From assembly GCA_022315425.1 (NCBI GenBank), contig JAIUPT010000041.1, positions 1,426,001 through 1,490,000 on the forward strand: a stretch of DNA of 64,000 nucleotides. The letters are read 5' to 3'. The notes under the pieces are model-generated. The model did not search any database. It worked only from the letters and a program-made list of their open reading frames with translations, and had not been told where the DNA came from. Within the stretch, counting starts at the first letter, position 1; each line of letters starts with the position of its first letter. Below, in pieces: positions 1-9,958 of this stretch. A program made the translations under genes and the position numbers. The stretch comes from Pseudevernia furfuracea. Lineage: Eukaryota; Ascomycota; Lecanoromycetes; Lecanorales; Parmeliaceae.

Positions 1-393
1 TGGAGATCTTGAAGGGCTATGAGAAGAAGATCAAGGGCGGGGAAGCCAGTTTGGGGGATTTGGCGACGAGTGAGAGTGACTGTAGTAGTGCGAGGAAGAA
101 GGGAGATTTGTAGGTCCTTTTCATTTCGGCACTCTTGTGTCACATTGGTTGCGGGCCCGTGCTGAATTGGGGCACCTAGGGGGTTCTTCGGACGCGGGGA
201 CATGCAGAAGGAGTTTGAGCAGGCAGCCTTTGCTCTCAAGCCTGGAGAGGTGAGCGGAGTTGTGGATACGGCTAGCGGAGTGCATTTGATTGAAAGGTAT
301 GTCATCTAGAGAAAGGCACGGCGTCGTATTACACCAAAGTCTAGTCATCCGAGCTTGGAATGGGAGGGCTGACCGTTGTATAGGCTGGAGTGA
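1..393 (+). CDS. Peptidyl-prolyl cis-trans isomerase, Pin1/Ess1 type (3' part)
   Basis: This is the C-terminal part of a parvulin-type prolyl isomerase that would act on phospho-Ser/Thr-Pro sites (Pin1/Ess1 family). The gene starts upstream of the window, so the WW domain is not visible. Exons are 1-109, 180-296 and 384-393. Both introns (110-179, 297-383) are GT-AG, and the second has a GTATGT donor and a GCTGACC branch site. The joined frame reads ARKKGDLGFFGRGDMQKEF, then FALKPGEVSGVVDTASGVHL and IERLE-stop, the parvulin core around the catalytic cleft and its last beta strand. The final exon adds only Leu-Glu-stop, so its placement is the weakest part. Skipping that intron would instead give a stop at 306-308. 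Confidence 0.88.
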
Positions 394-886
394 GCGGACT
401 CATGCTTGTTATGACCCAGGCTACATGATCATCAGCGCAAAAGCAGGGTGGAAAGCGTTGAAGCATTTCCCGGTCAACACGCAATTGCCGTGCCTTTTAT
501 TGGAAAAGTTTGCCTTCCGATCACGAGGGTCATTTTATGTACATATGAGGTTGATGGCACATTTGTTGGGGACAGTACCATAGGCTGCACAATGAACCTT
601 GTTGTGCTGCCTGTTGATAGATGAATTCATGAATGTTATGATAGGATGACTTGGAACTTTGGGAGACAAGCGACATAATGCTTCATTGAATTCCGAGAAA
701 ATGTGGTTGTCCACAGCACCAGCAAGAGGTGCGATAAAATGGTACAGTAAACGCCAAGATAGGAACACCGAGCGTGGGTATCCCAATGAAAGTTTAAGAA
801 TCGCCCGCTCAGGGCGCCAGATATACACTCAATACGCCGTGCCGCTGACCATGGCTTCGTCCTTCGTAACGTGTACCAGTGGTGAC
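394..886. other. Intergenic region between convergent genes
   Basis: This 493-bp tail-to-tail spacer separates the Pin1-type gene from the RING/PHD gene. I see no coding signal, RNA gene or repeat; short open frames here overlap in several frames and lack conserved motifs. It presumably holds both 3' UTRs. Confidence 0.6.
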
Positions 887-2775
887 TCATGATGAAGCCT
901 TCAGTGACTGGACTGCTTTGGCCACCTCGTCACTGGCCAATCGTTCCCAAGTCTTCCTTGCCTCACCATTTACACTTCCTGCGTCTCCAACCTTCTCGTA
1001 AAGTAGACGTGAGACATTCCGATTGATGTCGGTATATTGGTCTTTTGACACGGTATTGCTCTGATAGTGAGGAGTGAGAGCGGTAGAAACCATCCTCTGA
1101 AGGTCTGTTTTGGTGGACAAAGGCATCGTGGCACGGGTGGGTGGGTTGTCTTCGGACCTTGGTGGGCTGGAGCTTTGTATAGGTGGTCTTGAATGAGACC
1201 TAGGTCTCATAGGTTGTCGCACCTCATTATGCGGGCGGTGAGCGAGGGAGGTGTCTGTCGGAGATCGGATGGGAGAGAACTCTGCTGGAGGGTATATCGG
1301 CTCGACCTTCGATGTCAGCGAGAATGGCGAGCCTGGACGTGTCGCTACGGATGGCGGTGGCGTAGTGGATCTCGCGCGAGGACTGGGGTGGTTCGAGGTC
1401 GTTGGTGAGGCTCCTGGCGAGGAAGGCTGAGGCGAAGAGTGACCCGTGACGGTTTGCTTGTTTTGATGGCTCTGGAACCCCTCTGGAGCAGTAGAAGTCT
1501 GGATTTCTCGGAGCATGGATTGCAGGAAGCTCGGACCATTGCCTTGCGCAGCGACATTATGTAGACCCAAGGCACGTGAACTGGTAACAGATGCTTCTGG
1601 TGTGGCGTTCGTTGAGCCTTCAGCATTATCGATGGTTCGTCGTGTTCTTGGTCTCTTCAAAGGTCGTTGAGGTTGAGCGTGAGAATCAGCATCGGAGGGC
1701 GAATTGCTGGCGGACTTCCTCTTTCTCTTCGGGTTTGGGTCAAATTCGATCTCCTTTGCTTTCTCGAAGGCGTTCCAAGCGCGGATCTCTTCGCGGGACT
1801 CGGGCTCTGGGATGGCAGGATGTTCGCGTGTTGGGTGAAGATCCAGAAGAGCTGATGCAGTGTCCCGGAACCTGTTCGCTCCACCTTGCCTTTCGGCAAC
1901 TTGAAACCTTCGTTCCCATTGCCGAAAGTCACGACGTTGAGAAGCAGCCCTTTGTGCTCTATCAATACGAGCGGCATCGGACCCTTCGTCGAAAGGGAAG
2001 TCAAGGTCCAGATTGAGATTATCCCAGACCGACTGCCACACACGGGCCCAACTTGAGGAGTTGACTTGATTGCGATTCCTTACCTGGCGTTGTTGACCAC
2101 GTGTACGTCTGTCTGCCGTGTGGTGGGGCCGTTGTGCTGGGCGATTCGACCCGGTTGGACAGACACTCTCGATAGCTCGCTGTGTCTCGCAGCTCTCGCA
2201 ATACCAGTGGCCAACTGGAACTTCCTCCAAATCGACGCAATACGTATGATAATAGGCGTCGCAGCCATCGCAGGCGAGAAGCTGTTCCTCGTTATCATCA
2301 TCACCACAGATGAGACAAGGCTGGTCTTCTATCTCTTCGTCGTAGTCTTCAATGAGCATAGACGGATCGACATCCGCAATCTGAGTTCGGTCGCTGACAG
2401 AGTAGGTAGAAAGGATGGGCCCTAGATGTGTGACTTGTCAGAATGGTCTCGTATCATTCATCCACCCGAGATCGAACACTCACCCCCAATCCTCGTGCTA
2501 AGCTCGACTTTGTTGAAATTCTGTCGGCAAATAGGGCAACTGTTGGCTCGTTCCACCCAAGGTTTCAAGCATTCGTCATGTAGATTGTGTGCGCAAGGCA
2601 ACAAATGGGCTATCATATCAGAGTCGTGATCATCAGAGAGTGTTGGCGACCTGTGGGTGCTGGGCACTAGGCCAGCATGCTCGTCATCTTCGGACTTGAC
2701 AGATGGAAGCGCAGGGTGGGGTAACGCATTGGCGCTTTGGAGGTCGCCAAGACAGACGATACAGGTCTCTGACAT
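887..2775 (-). CDS. RING-H2 and PHD finger protein (S. pombe C126.07c-like)
   Basis: Predicted 608 aa from two exons, 2775-2484 and 2421-887, joined by a 62-nt GTGAGT...CTAG intron with a CTGAC branch site. The N terminus carries a RING-H2 pattern: C5-x2-C8, then C61-x-H63-x2-H66-x2-C69-x10-C80-x2-C83. The loop between the second and third ligands is unusually long (52 residues). A PHD finger follows at about residues 133-175, from CLICG to HWYCESC. The middle is Ser/Pro/Arg-rich and probably disordered, and the last ~70 residues form a conserved helical tail. The architecture matches fungal PHD-and-RING proteins, likely nuclear E3 ligases or chromatin readers. The substrate is unknown. The spliced join reads GPILSTYSVSDRTQIADVD and restores the frame between the two domains. 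Confidence 0.9.
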
Positions 2776-4607
2776 GGTAGTGATTGATGGCAGTAATTTT
2801 TGAAGGTGAAAGAAAAGATAAAGTCATGAAGTTGGGAAAGTGTTTGATTGTGTTGAATGCGAGTGGTGAAGAAGAAGGTCGATTCTGGATGGTCGGATTT
2901 TTGGTTTTATAGTTTGGCCTTTAGCGCACATTAGTGCTCTCTGGATTGGGGGGTCATGCTCAGCACCTGCAGCTGATGATTGATGATTGATGATTGACGA
3001 TGATAATGGCCGTTCTTCTTCTTTTCTTCAAAGAACATTTCTCTCATAAGAACAAGTTGTCTGTCAAAAGGCTAGAAATCTAGCACCAATAGAATGTAGA
3101 AAGGAGATATTGACATTGTCACTTCACTGAGTCGACACTGACTTACGCCTTCCGGGGGAATACCTGACAGCCTACTAAGATTCTTAAAATCGGGTCATCC
3201 AAGAAACACTCCAAACCCTTTGGAAGGGTCATCTTGAGCCGAATGTGCCCGGCAGAGAAATTCTTGCCATGACAATTCGCAGTGAGTGCAGCTTGATGCC
3301 TGCGACGCAAGATATGGATTGCAGACAGAGTCGGACCCAGAATGCCACTTTTGACAGCTGAAACATGGGTCCTGGTCAGGCGAAGAGAAGTCATGTAGAG
3401 CATCCGAATCCCATTCGATGTTTAGATCTTCTCGTGACTCGACTCTTTCGCTGAGCGCTAGCCTGCTAGGAGCTGCTTTTTCATGCATTTGTAGTCACGT
3501 AAAGTATGTAATGCTATCTTCTCTCTTGCGCAAAGTCCGACGCTGGTGCCGTCTTCATCTTTGTAAAAGGGAGGCCTCGATGGAACTGGATCTCATTATT
3601 GCAGCTGTGTGCTATCGTTCTACCTCGACACCGATCGGTCCATAAGGGAGCGTATCGATGAGCTTCTTTAGCTAGCTAAATCTTTCAGGTCTCCAAATAT
3701 AACCTCAGTTCCTCCACTGTTTTCCATACTTGACGATCGATACAGCCGACACGCCGATGTGGGCCAGGTTAGCCAGATACCATCAGCACGTTGGCATGAG
3801 GGATGGAGTGCGACGAAGATAATCCCTGCGTAACGAAATCAAGGACGGTCATGAAGGTATCGGGAACAGATCAAATTCTTCGTGGTTCGATGAGAATCCG
3901 CGCAGCTATGGACGTCGGAGAGGGGTCGTCGCAGTCAGCTTTGCACCTCTTGGCGCAGTAGCCAACGTTGAAGGGAGGCGATATTACTCCTCCCTGATAT
4001 ATAGCCATGGGATGTTCCCTGAAGCATTGGCCAACAAGCCAACCTTGTTGATGATGATGACGAGGGTATTAGAATGAAGGAAGGGGAGTTGGAAGAATGG
4101 TGCGGGTGACGCCGGTGAGTTAAAGAGCGGATCTCGCTAATCTCTAGCGCCTTGGCAACATAAAGTAGCCCTTAGGCAGTTTGAGGCGCTCGCTCTCTCA
4201 TTCTCGCCTCTCTCATTCTCACTTCTCTCATTCTCACCTCGCTCTTTGGCATCAACCCGGAATCAATTGTCAAGCATGACAGTGACTGCCCAGGGGTTGT
4301 GTTAGATAGCCCAGGAACTTCCTCGTTGGTGCCACTTTAGTTGAAGTTTTGAGTATTGTACGTTTTCAGCTGCCGCTTTTTCTGACACCTTGCTTGCAAT
4401 TTCGTCGATGCCTTAGCCGTGTTGAGAGATTGTCTATTTGGTATTTCCAGAGTTATTTTTGCTTTGAAGGATAGCGTTTTGAATATAAAGCCTTGGGCCT
4501 ACTGCTGTCCGGATATCTTCTCTGTCGCCTCAAAACTGCTGCCAATCGATAGGTATCGCTGCTCTATCCCTCCGTCAAGCATTTTGTCGTACCACTTGGA
4601 TTCAACA
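2776..4607. other. Intergenic region, divergent promoters
   Basis: This 1.8-kb region lies upstream of both the RING/PHD gene (minus) and the oxidoreductase gene (plus). I find no convincing gene. At 2968-3004 there is a short run of TGATGATTGA-type repeats, and a three-copy 15-bp CT-rich repeat at 4195-4239 is listed separately. A Cys-containing open frame on the minus strand (3195-3488) has no recognised family. Confidence 0.5.
4195..4239 (+). repeat. 15-bp tandem repeat x3 (CT-rich)
   Basis: Three adjacent copies of CTCTCATTCTCRCYT lie about 370 bp upstream of the oxidoreductase start codon. The pyrimidine strand is the sense strand, as is common in fungal promoters and 5' UTRs. A regulatory role is only a guess. 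Confidence 0.7.
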
Positions 4608-5908
4608 ATGTCTGATCTCCGGCCAAGAATATATGATATTGTCGTACTTGGTGCTACTGGGTATACTGGAAAGCTTTGCGCAGAATACATCTCTACAAGC
4701 CTACCCACGAATCTGAAATGGGCCATTGCTGGTCGATCTGAAAAGAAATTGTTGGCCATAATGAGCGAATTAGGGGCAATAAACATAGATCGCCTTCGGC
4801 CTGGTCAGTCCCTATTCTTCTGATCTATCTGGATTTCTTTGACGCCGGGGAAGGCATTGAAATTGCTTCTCTTGACCCAGTAGATTTGAACACTCTTGTC
4901 AGGAAGACTCGGCTCTTGATAAATACGGTCGGACCGTACCATCTTTATAGCTCACCCGTTGTCGAGGCTTGTGCTAGGAATGGCACACATTATCTCGATG
5001 TTACTGGAGAGTCACCTTGGGTCCTGGATATGATCGTAAAGTACCATGAGATAGCAAAAGCCAACCATGCAATCATAATTCCAGAAATCGGGATTGAGTC
5101 TGCACCATCAGACCTTCTGGCCTTCGCATTGGTCGATGTGATCAGGAAAGAGCTGTCAGTAGGCACAAAAGAAGTCATTGCAAGCCTACACGACCTCAAG
5201 GGTACTCCTTCTGGTGGTACGCTGGCCACAATCCTTACTATAATGGACCACTACAGTCTCAAACAGATCAGAGAGTCCAGTGGCTCCTGGGCTACCTCCC
5301 CTATCCCTGGACCAAAGCCTCAAAGCTCCCAGTCTTGGAACAGCAAACTCCTAGGCATTCGATCTGTGCCAGGGTTGGGGACACTGACAACATCTATATC
5401 GGCTGCACCAAACATCGCTGTTGTCCAAAGAAGCTGGGGCTTGTTTGATGGCGGCAAACTCTACGGTAGTAAATTTCAATATAATGAGTACATGAGGGTA
5501 CGCAACTCTGTCGTTGGCATAGCTATCAATTGTGCTCTTGCTTTCGCCGGGTTAGCATTGATCCTACCCCCAATTCGGTGGTTGGCAAAGAAGTTTCTCT
5601 ACGCGCCTGGTGAAGGTGCCGACAAGGAAGCAACCAGACACGAGTATCTCGAGTTTCATGCCGTCGCTACTGCCGACCAGGATGGGCTCAATCCAAGGCG
5701 TGCTTTCGCGAAGCTGAGATGGGATGGAAGTCTGTATCACTTTACAGGAGTATGCCTCGCAGAGGCAGCGATGGTACTACTCAACGACGAGCAGCTTTTA
5801 CAGCGCCTGGATGGTGGTCTTCTCACTCCAGCAATCCTAGGCCAGCCGTTCATTGATCGGATGAAAAATGCTGGGCTTGTCTTTGAAGTTGAGATGATGT
5901 CTGACTAA
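4608..5908 (+). CDS. Saccharopine dehydrogenase-like oxidoreductase (SCCPDH family)
   Basis: Predicted 416 aa from exons 4608-4803 and 4854-5908 (50-nt intron, GTCAGT...AAG). The N terminus holds a Rossmann motif, VVLGATGYTG at residues 12-21, followed by the AGRSEKKL pattern of short-chain-reductase-like folds. Motifs such as LINTVGPY and GTHYLDVTGE are typical of the saccharopine dehydrogenase-like/trans-acting enoyl reductase family, and the length matches human SCCPDH (429 aa). A hydrophobic stretch near residues 283-309 fits a hairpin membrane or lipid-droplet anchor. The family's substrate in fungi is not settled. True lysine-biosynthesis saccharopine reductases are a different subfamily, so I would not assign that reaction. 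Confidence 0.9.
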
Positions 5909-6160
5909 TGAATGTCAACCCAATCCGGTTTCCGTTTGATAGCTTTCGTTTTAGCTTTCCTTATCTGTCGTGAGGCATTTTGACCGTCCCAGTGCACAAA
6001 CAGCTTGCTGAAGCCCCTGCACTCCAACCCTTAAGTCATGTGGGGACTTTGTTGCAATCGCCGCCATGCAAACAGGACATTGGTGCCTACAAATTCTCAA
6101 CAAAAAGCCTTACCGGGCATTAGACCATCATTTTCTGCTTATCGTTCCCATTGTATCGGC

Positions 6161-7097
6161 ATGGGAAACATGCCCAATCGTCGGTACGATCATTACGAAA
6201 ACAACGGAAGGCACCACCTCGTTATGCAGATATTAGAGAGCAATGCCATCCAAGACTTGATCAAAGCCATTAGCGGTTTCTTTAGACACCGAGCAAGAGG
6301 CAAGGACGCAAGAGGCAAGAAGGCAAAAGGCAAGAAGCCTCGGGACGAGCGTGAAGATCGGCACCACCGCAAGGACCAACGACGTCGAGAATCGCCACGA
6401 CATAGGCCCTATGACGACGGTGATCGTTACGGAGGCGGCACAGAGCCCAGACGCGGTGGAAAACGAGGAAGGAATAGCTCTCATGATGGTCCTGCTCATG
6501 TTCTAATCATCCGGATCAGTAAACTGACGATGTAGACGTACAGACACTTACCCAAGCTCTCAAAGTTACACTCATGATCATGATACACCAAGATGTTCGT
6601 TCGGTAGCATGCCTACACCTCGGGGGGAGAGATCAAGATCTCGATCAAGCTACCCGCCCTCGCAGGGCTACACCAGCTTCGGCCTCACTGGCGATGGAAA
6701 TAGAAAAGTTGGGTACGGGCGACGAATGCCGCTGGATGAGCCACGCTTCGGTCAACACCGCCCGCGACAGGATGATTCCAGGCCCCGCTTTGAACCAAGA
6801 AGAGATCCTTTGCGAGCTTCCAGAAGCAGGTAGCGCGGATCAATTTCGGCGAGTGCAGAGTATAGCCCGCCTAGTCATGGTTCCCGCCCTTACGACAGAC
6901 AGACGAGAGGGTCTTCACGAGACTCCAGAAGCATGCGCGGTAGGCCCATACCGCCGAGCGAAGAGCAGTGCCGGGACGATCCGACATTCGGGTCAGGAAC
7001 GTCTCGGGAGGGATCCGAGAGATCGCACCGAAGTCAACGAAGTATGAGAGGTCAAGGAAATAAAGCGTGGGACGATGATTATAGCAACAGGGACTAA
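6161..7097 (+). CDS. Arg/Ser/Gly-rich hypothetical protein
   Basis: I do not recognise a family. Three exons are inferred: 6161-6488, 6544-6829 and 6875-7097 (278 aa). The first intron (55 nt, GTCCTG...TACAG with an ACTGAC branch) joins SSHDD to TYPSSQSY. The second is only 45 nt (GTAGCG...CCTAG), lacks a clear branch site and removes an in-frame TAG at 6831-6833. The frame is the same on both sides, so the alternative is a true stop and a shorter protein. The product is basic, with KARGKKPRDEREDRHHRKD-like and RSRSRSS stretches, and looks like a disordered nuclear RNA-binding-type protein. The start could also be 6038 or 6170. It is convergent with the next gene, 68 bp away. Confidence 0.5.
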
Positions 7098-7165
7098 TTG
7101 ATGCTTCGCTCAATACTGCACAGCTAATGGCCACCACTGCTAAAGAGATCCGTCCCTGCATTCTT

Positions 7166-7989
7166 TCAACGGCGTCGTCGTTCTGCTTCTTCTCGTTCTG
7201 CTTGCGCGTCATAATCAGTCCACTCCAAGACTGTTTCAACCTCAGTCGAAGATATTCCATTTCCCCCCGGCGCCACATTCCCAGCCGTCACCGCTTCCCG
7301 TTCGTCAAGCCTGTGTTCTGCTTCTGCGTCAGAATCAGTCCACTCCAGAATCTTCTGACCTTGGGCCTCAGACTGTTCATTCTCCTTTTCTGCTTTCTTC
7401 CCCATACTCATAGCCTCGCTTCCGTCGTCTTCTTCTGAAGAGTCTACTAGTCCAGTCTCCTCCGAAACCTTCTGACCTTGAGCCTCAGACTTTCCATGCT
7501 CCTTCTCTGCTTTCTTCCCCATACTCATAGCTTCCCTTTTGTCTTCTCCTTCATCCAAACTTTTACTACAAAACCAAGTCCTCACAAACTCAAACCACCC
7601 CCCCTCCCCAACATCACCATACACAATCCTCATCCTCTTATCACTCTCACTCATCTTCAGCCCGCTATACGGGAAACTTTTCGCTCTTTCACGTAACTTC
7701 TCATTGAAGCGATCGTTTTCTGGCTCTGAAGTGTCCTCAACCAAGGTGCGTCTCAGTATTTGTTCTGCAAGGTATTCGCGGGCGGAGATCGTCGGATATT
7801 CTGATGCAATGAAGTCCCAGAACTGATTGAATTGTCCTTAGCTAGTCGCCGCTATCAGAGCGGGTCACATGGCTTATGTATTACCTTTCGGCTCGTCATA
7901 ACCCGCATTTCCTCTTCTCCATGAATTTTACCCGCCATGTAACGGCGGAAGTAGGCCTCGGTTCCCGGTTGGTTCGGGTCTGATTCCAT
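7166..7989 (-). CDS. Repeat-containing acidic hypothetical protein
   Basis: Predicted 253 aa from exons 7989-7885 and 7822-7166. The intron (62 nt, GTAATA...CAATCAG) joins RVMTSRK to FWDFIASEYPTIS in phase 0. The N-terminal 100 residues look folded (EYLAEQILRRTLVEDTSEP; GWFEFVRTWF). The C-terminal half is acidic and built from internal duplications: AMSMGKKAEKE...SEAQGQK occurs twice, and VLEWTDYDAQAE / ILEWTDSDAEAE occurs twice. The matching DNA (about 7360-7432 versus 7473-7540) is nearly identical, so the duplication is recent. No known domain is apparent; it is probably lineage-restricted. Confidence 0.65.
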
Positions 7990-8337
7990 TGCGTTGGAGC
8001 GGAAGAAAAGAATGAAAGTCTAGCTGATTGAAGGTGGTGACGAGCTGGAGGTGTGTGAGACGGTAATTATGACTGATGCAGCGAGAACGGCATCAATGGA
8101 TTGCACAGTCCGTGAGCTACGAGTTTCGACGATTAGTTTTCTGCTACCAGAATCCTATGTCTGAAAGGATGTGGATCGAAAACTGTTCACTCTCAGACGG
8201 GTGAGTGTCGAAAGGCCTGGCTTTGACTGTTGAAAGTACAAAGTGGTTCAACCAGATTTTTGGAAGGCGCGAAGGAGTAGGAGAACCTATTGAGCCGAGG
8301 ACAGGACACGGAAGAGTCGAAAAGGACATATAGCAAT
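7990..8337. other. Intergenic spacer
   Basis: This spacer lies upstream of the repeat-containing hypothetical gene and ends where the first ~420-bp direct repeat begins. I see no coding signal; it presumably holds the promoter of the minus-strand gene. Confidence 0.5.
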
Positions 8338-8757
8338 TGGAAGTGACGGAAGGGATGCCTTGTCCGTTAGAGCTTGCTTACCTGCTTGCTTGCCTCAGTA
8401 ACCTTCGCTTTTCGTCTGTGTTTGAAGCTGTCATCACCGTATGTAGTAAAAGATCGATCTTTTAACTCTCGAATCAATTATTTTATCGTCAAACAAATCT
8501 AGTCTTAAGCCGACGTTCGCTTACTCTTTGCCTCTTTCACGTTATATTTAATAATCTTATTTTCGTTCAAAAGTATCAACTTTATCGTCTTCACTCGTCT
8601 TTTCGTTTTATTTTTCTCGATAATTTACTCGTTTTTCTCGTTCTTATTCTCTTTATCTTCCTCTTCTTTCTTTTTCTCGGCCACAGACTCAAAGCCTGAG
8701 AAACGCAAAGTTTGCCCTCCCCTGAATAGATACATACGAGCGAATGATCATTCCCAT
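8338..8757 (+). repeat. ~420-bp direct repeat, copy 1
   Basis: The segment begins TGGAAGTGACGG and ends GATCATTCCCAT. It is repeated in the same orientation at 8836-9254, and the two copies align along their whole length. Differences are dominated by C/T and G/A changes spread over both copies. The segment is T-rich on the plus strand and has no long open frame. Confidence 0.85.
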
Positions 8758-8835
8758 CTCAGCCATTTGCATCAAGGCCGCTCCATCAGGATGGATAGCG
8801 AGGATGGCTCTTGGCCTCACCCATATAGTCTTTTA

Positions 8836-9254
8836 TGGAAGTGACGAAACGGATGCCCTGTCCGTTAGAGCTTGCTTGTCTGCTTGTTTGCCTCAGTGAC
8901 CTTCGCTTTTCGTCTGTGTTTAAAGCTGTCATTATCGTATACAGTAGAAGATCGATCTTCTAGCTCTCGAACTGATTATTTTATCATTAAATAAATCTAG
9001 TTTCAAGTCGACGTTCGTTTGCTCTTCGTCGCGTTTACGTTATCTTTAATAGTTCTATTTTCGTTTAAAAGCATCAACTTTCTCGACTTCACCCGTCTCT
9101 TCGTCTTATCTTTTTCAGTAGCCTAATCGTCTCCCCCGTCCTTATCCTCTCTACCCTCCTCTCCTTTCTTTTCCCCGTCACAGACGCAAAGCCTTAGAAA
9201 CGCAAAACTGGCCCTCCCCTTGATGAATACATACGAGCGAATGATCATTCCCAT
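8836..9254 (+). repeat. ~420-bp direct repeat, copy 2
   Basis: This is the second copy of the element at 8338-8757, separated from it by a 78-bp spacer. It starts TGGAAGTGACGA and ends GATCATTCCCAT. The ends (TGGAA...TTCCCA) are weakly inverted, as in long terminal repeats, but I see no primer-binding site, polypurine tract or target-site duplication. Solo-LTR pair, miniature LTR element and simple tandem duplication all remain possible. The excess of transitions would fit repeat-induced point mutation. Confidence 0.85.
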
Positions 9255-9475
9255 TCGAAACTTTCGTCCGCCGTGGCCTCGCGATCTTGCAGGGGCGGCG
9301 GCCACAGGAGGTAAGTGAACCCCAGACTTATGTTTCCCTTGGTGACTTCGATGGAAAGCATGATCAAAACTGCTGCTCCAGTCTTGGGGATCTCTACTAA
9401 TTGCTCTGGACCCGTCCTCATCAGCGCAACCACATGCTCGACCAGAGATCTGTCAGTAATCGTGTCCTGGACCAC
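9245..9475 (-). pseudogene. Possible gene remnant truncated at the repeat
   Basis: The minus strand has an open frame with protein-like composition (EHVVALMRTGPEQLVEIPKT, then GAAVLIMLSIEVTKGN). It runs out at the boundary of repeat copy 2. Further upstream (9733-9924, minus) is another protein-like stretch (GNVMDSRFTNDSGLKPASVS). I could not join them with convincing splice sites and do not recognise a family. This may be a degraded gene interrupted by the repeat, or chance open frames. Treat it as a hint only. Confidence 0.25.
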
Positions 9476-9958
9476 TGTTGACGGTTCGCGGGACTGGCTA
9501 GGTAACGGAATTTAAGATGACGGGAGTTCATCGGTCAAATACTGCGAAAGGAACCACGTCAACTGGTAATGAAAGGGTGATGTAGAAGACTTGGAGGTGC
9601 CTTACTCAAGTAAGGATGCAATACTCAAGGAATAGGGTCTGAGAGTCCTTGGCTGTCAGAAAGTAGAAAAAGTATGAGATTGTCAGAAGGTGTGGGACCT
9701 TGTGGAAAGAGAATGTTGATGGTTTGTGCACGTCAGTATATGAAGGTGAATGCGCAATGAACGTCGGCCATTGGAAACTCGGAATCTCCAAGGCTTGAGT
9801 CGATTAATAAATTATGTTCAGTATGGTACAGAGATACAGACGCTGGTTTCAGACCCGAGTCATTTGTAAAACGAGAATCCATTACGTTTCCTGCCGCTTG
9901 AAATGCCTTCAATTCAGATGCCAATATCGTACCAACAGGCCTCCATGACCAAAAAATT

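Noticed and set aside
1591..2016. 141-codon plus-strand open frame
   Set aside because: It is antisense to the RING/PHD coding exon and has no motif of its own.
3195..3488. Minus-strand frame with several cysteines (CFSCQKWHSG, CTHCELSW)
   Set aside because: The cysteine spacing fits no zinc-finger family I know, and no flanking exon or conserved motif supports it.
8338..9254. Complete miniature LTR retrotransposon
   Set aside because: The 78-bp spacer shows no tRNA-complementary primer-binding site or polypurine tract, and flanking bases show no target-site duplication. Only a direct-repeat call is supported.
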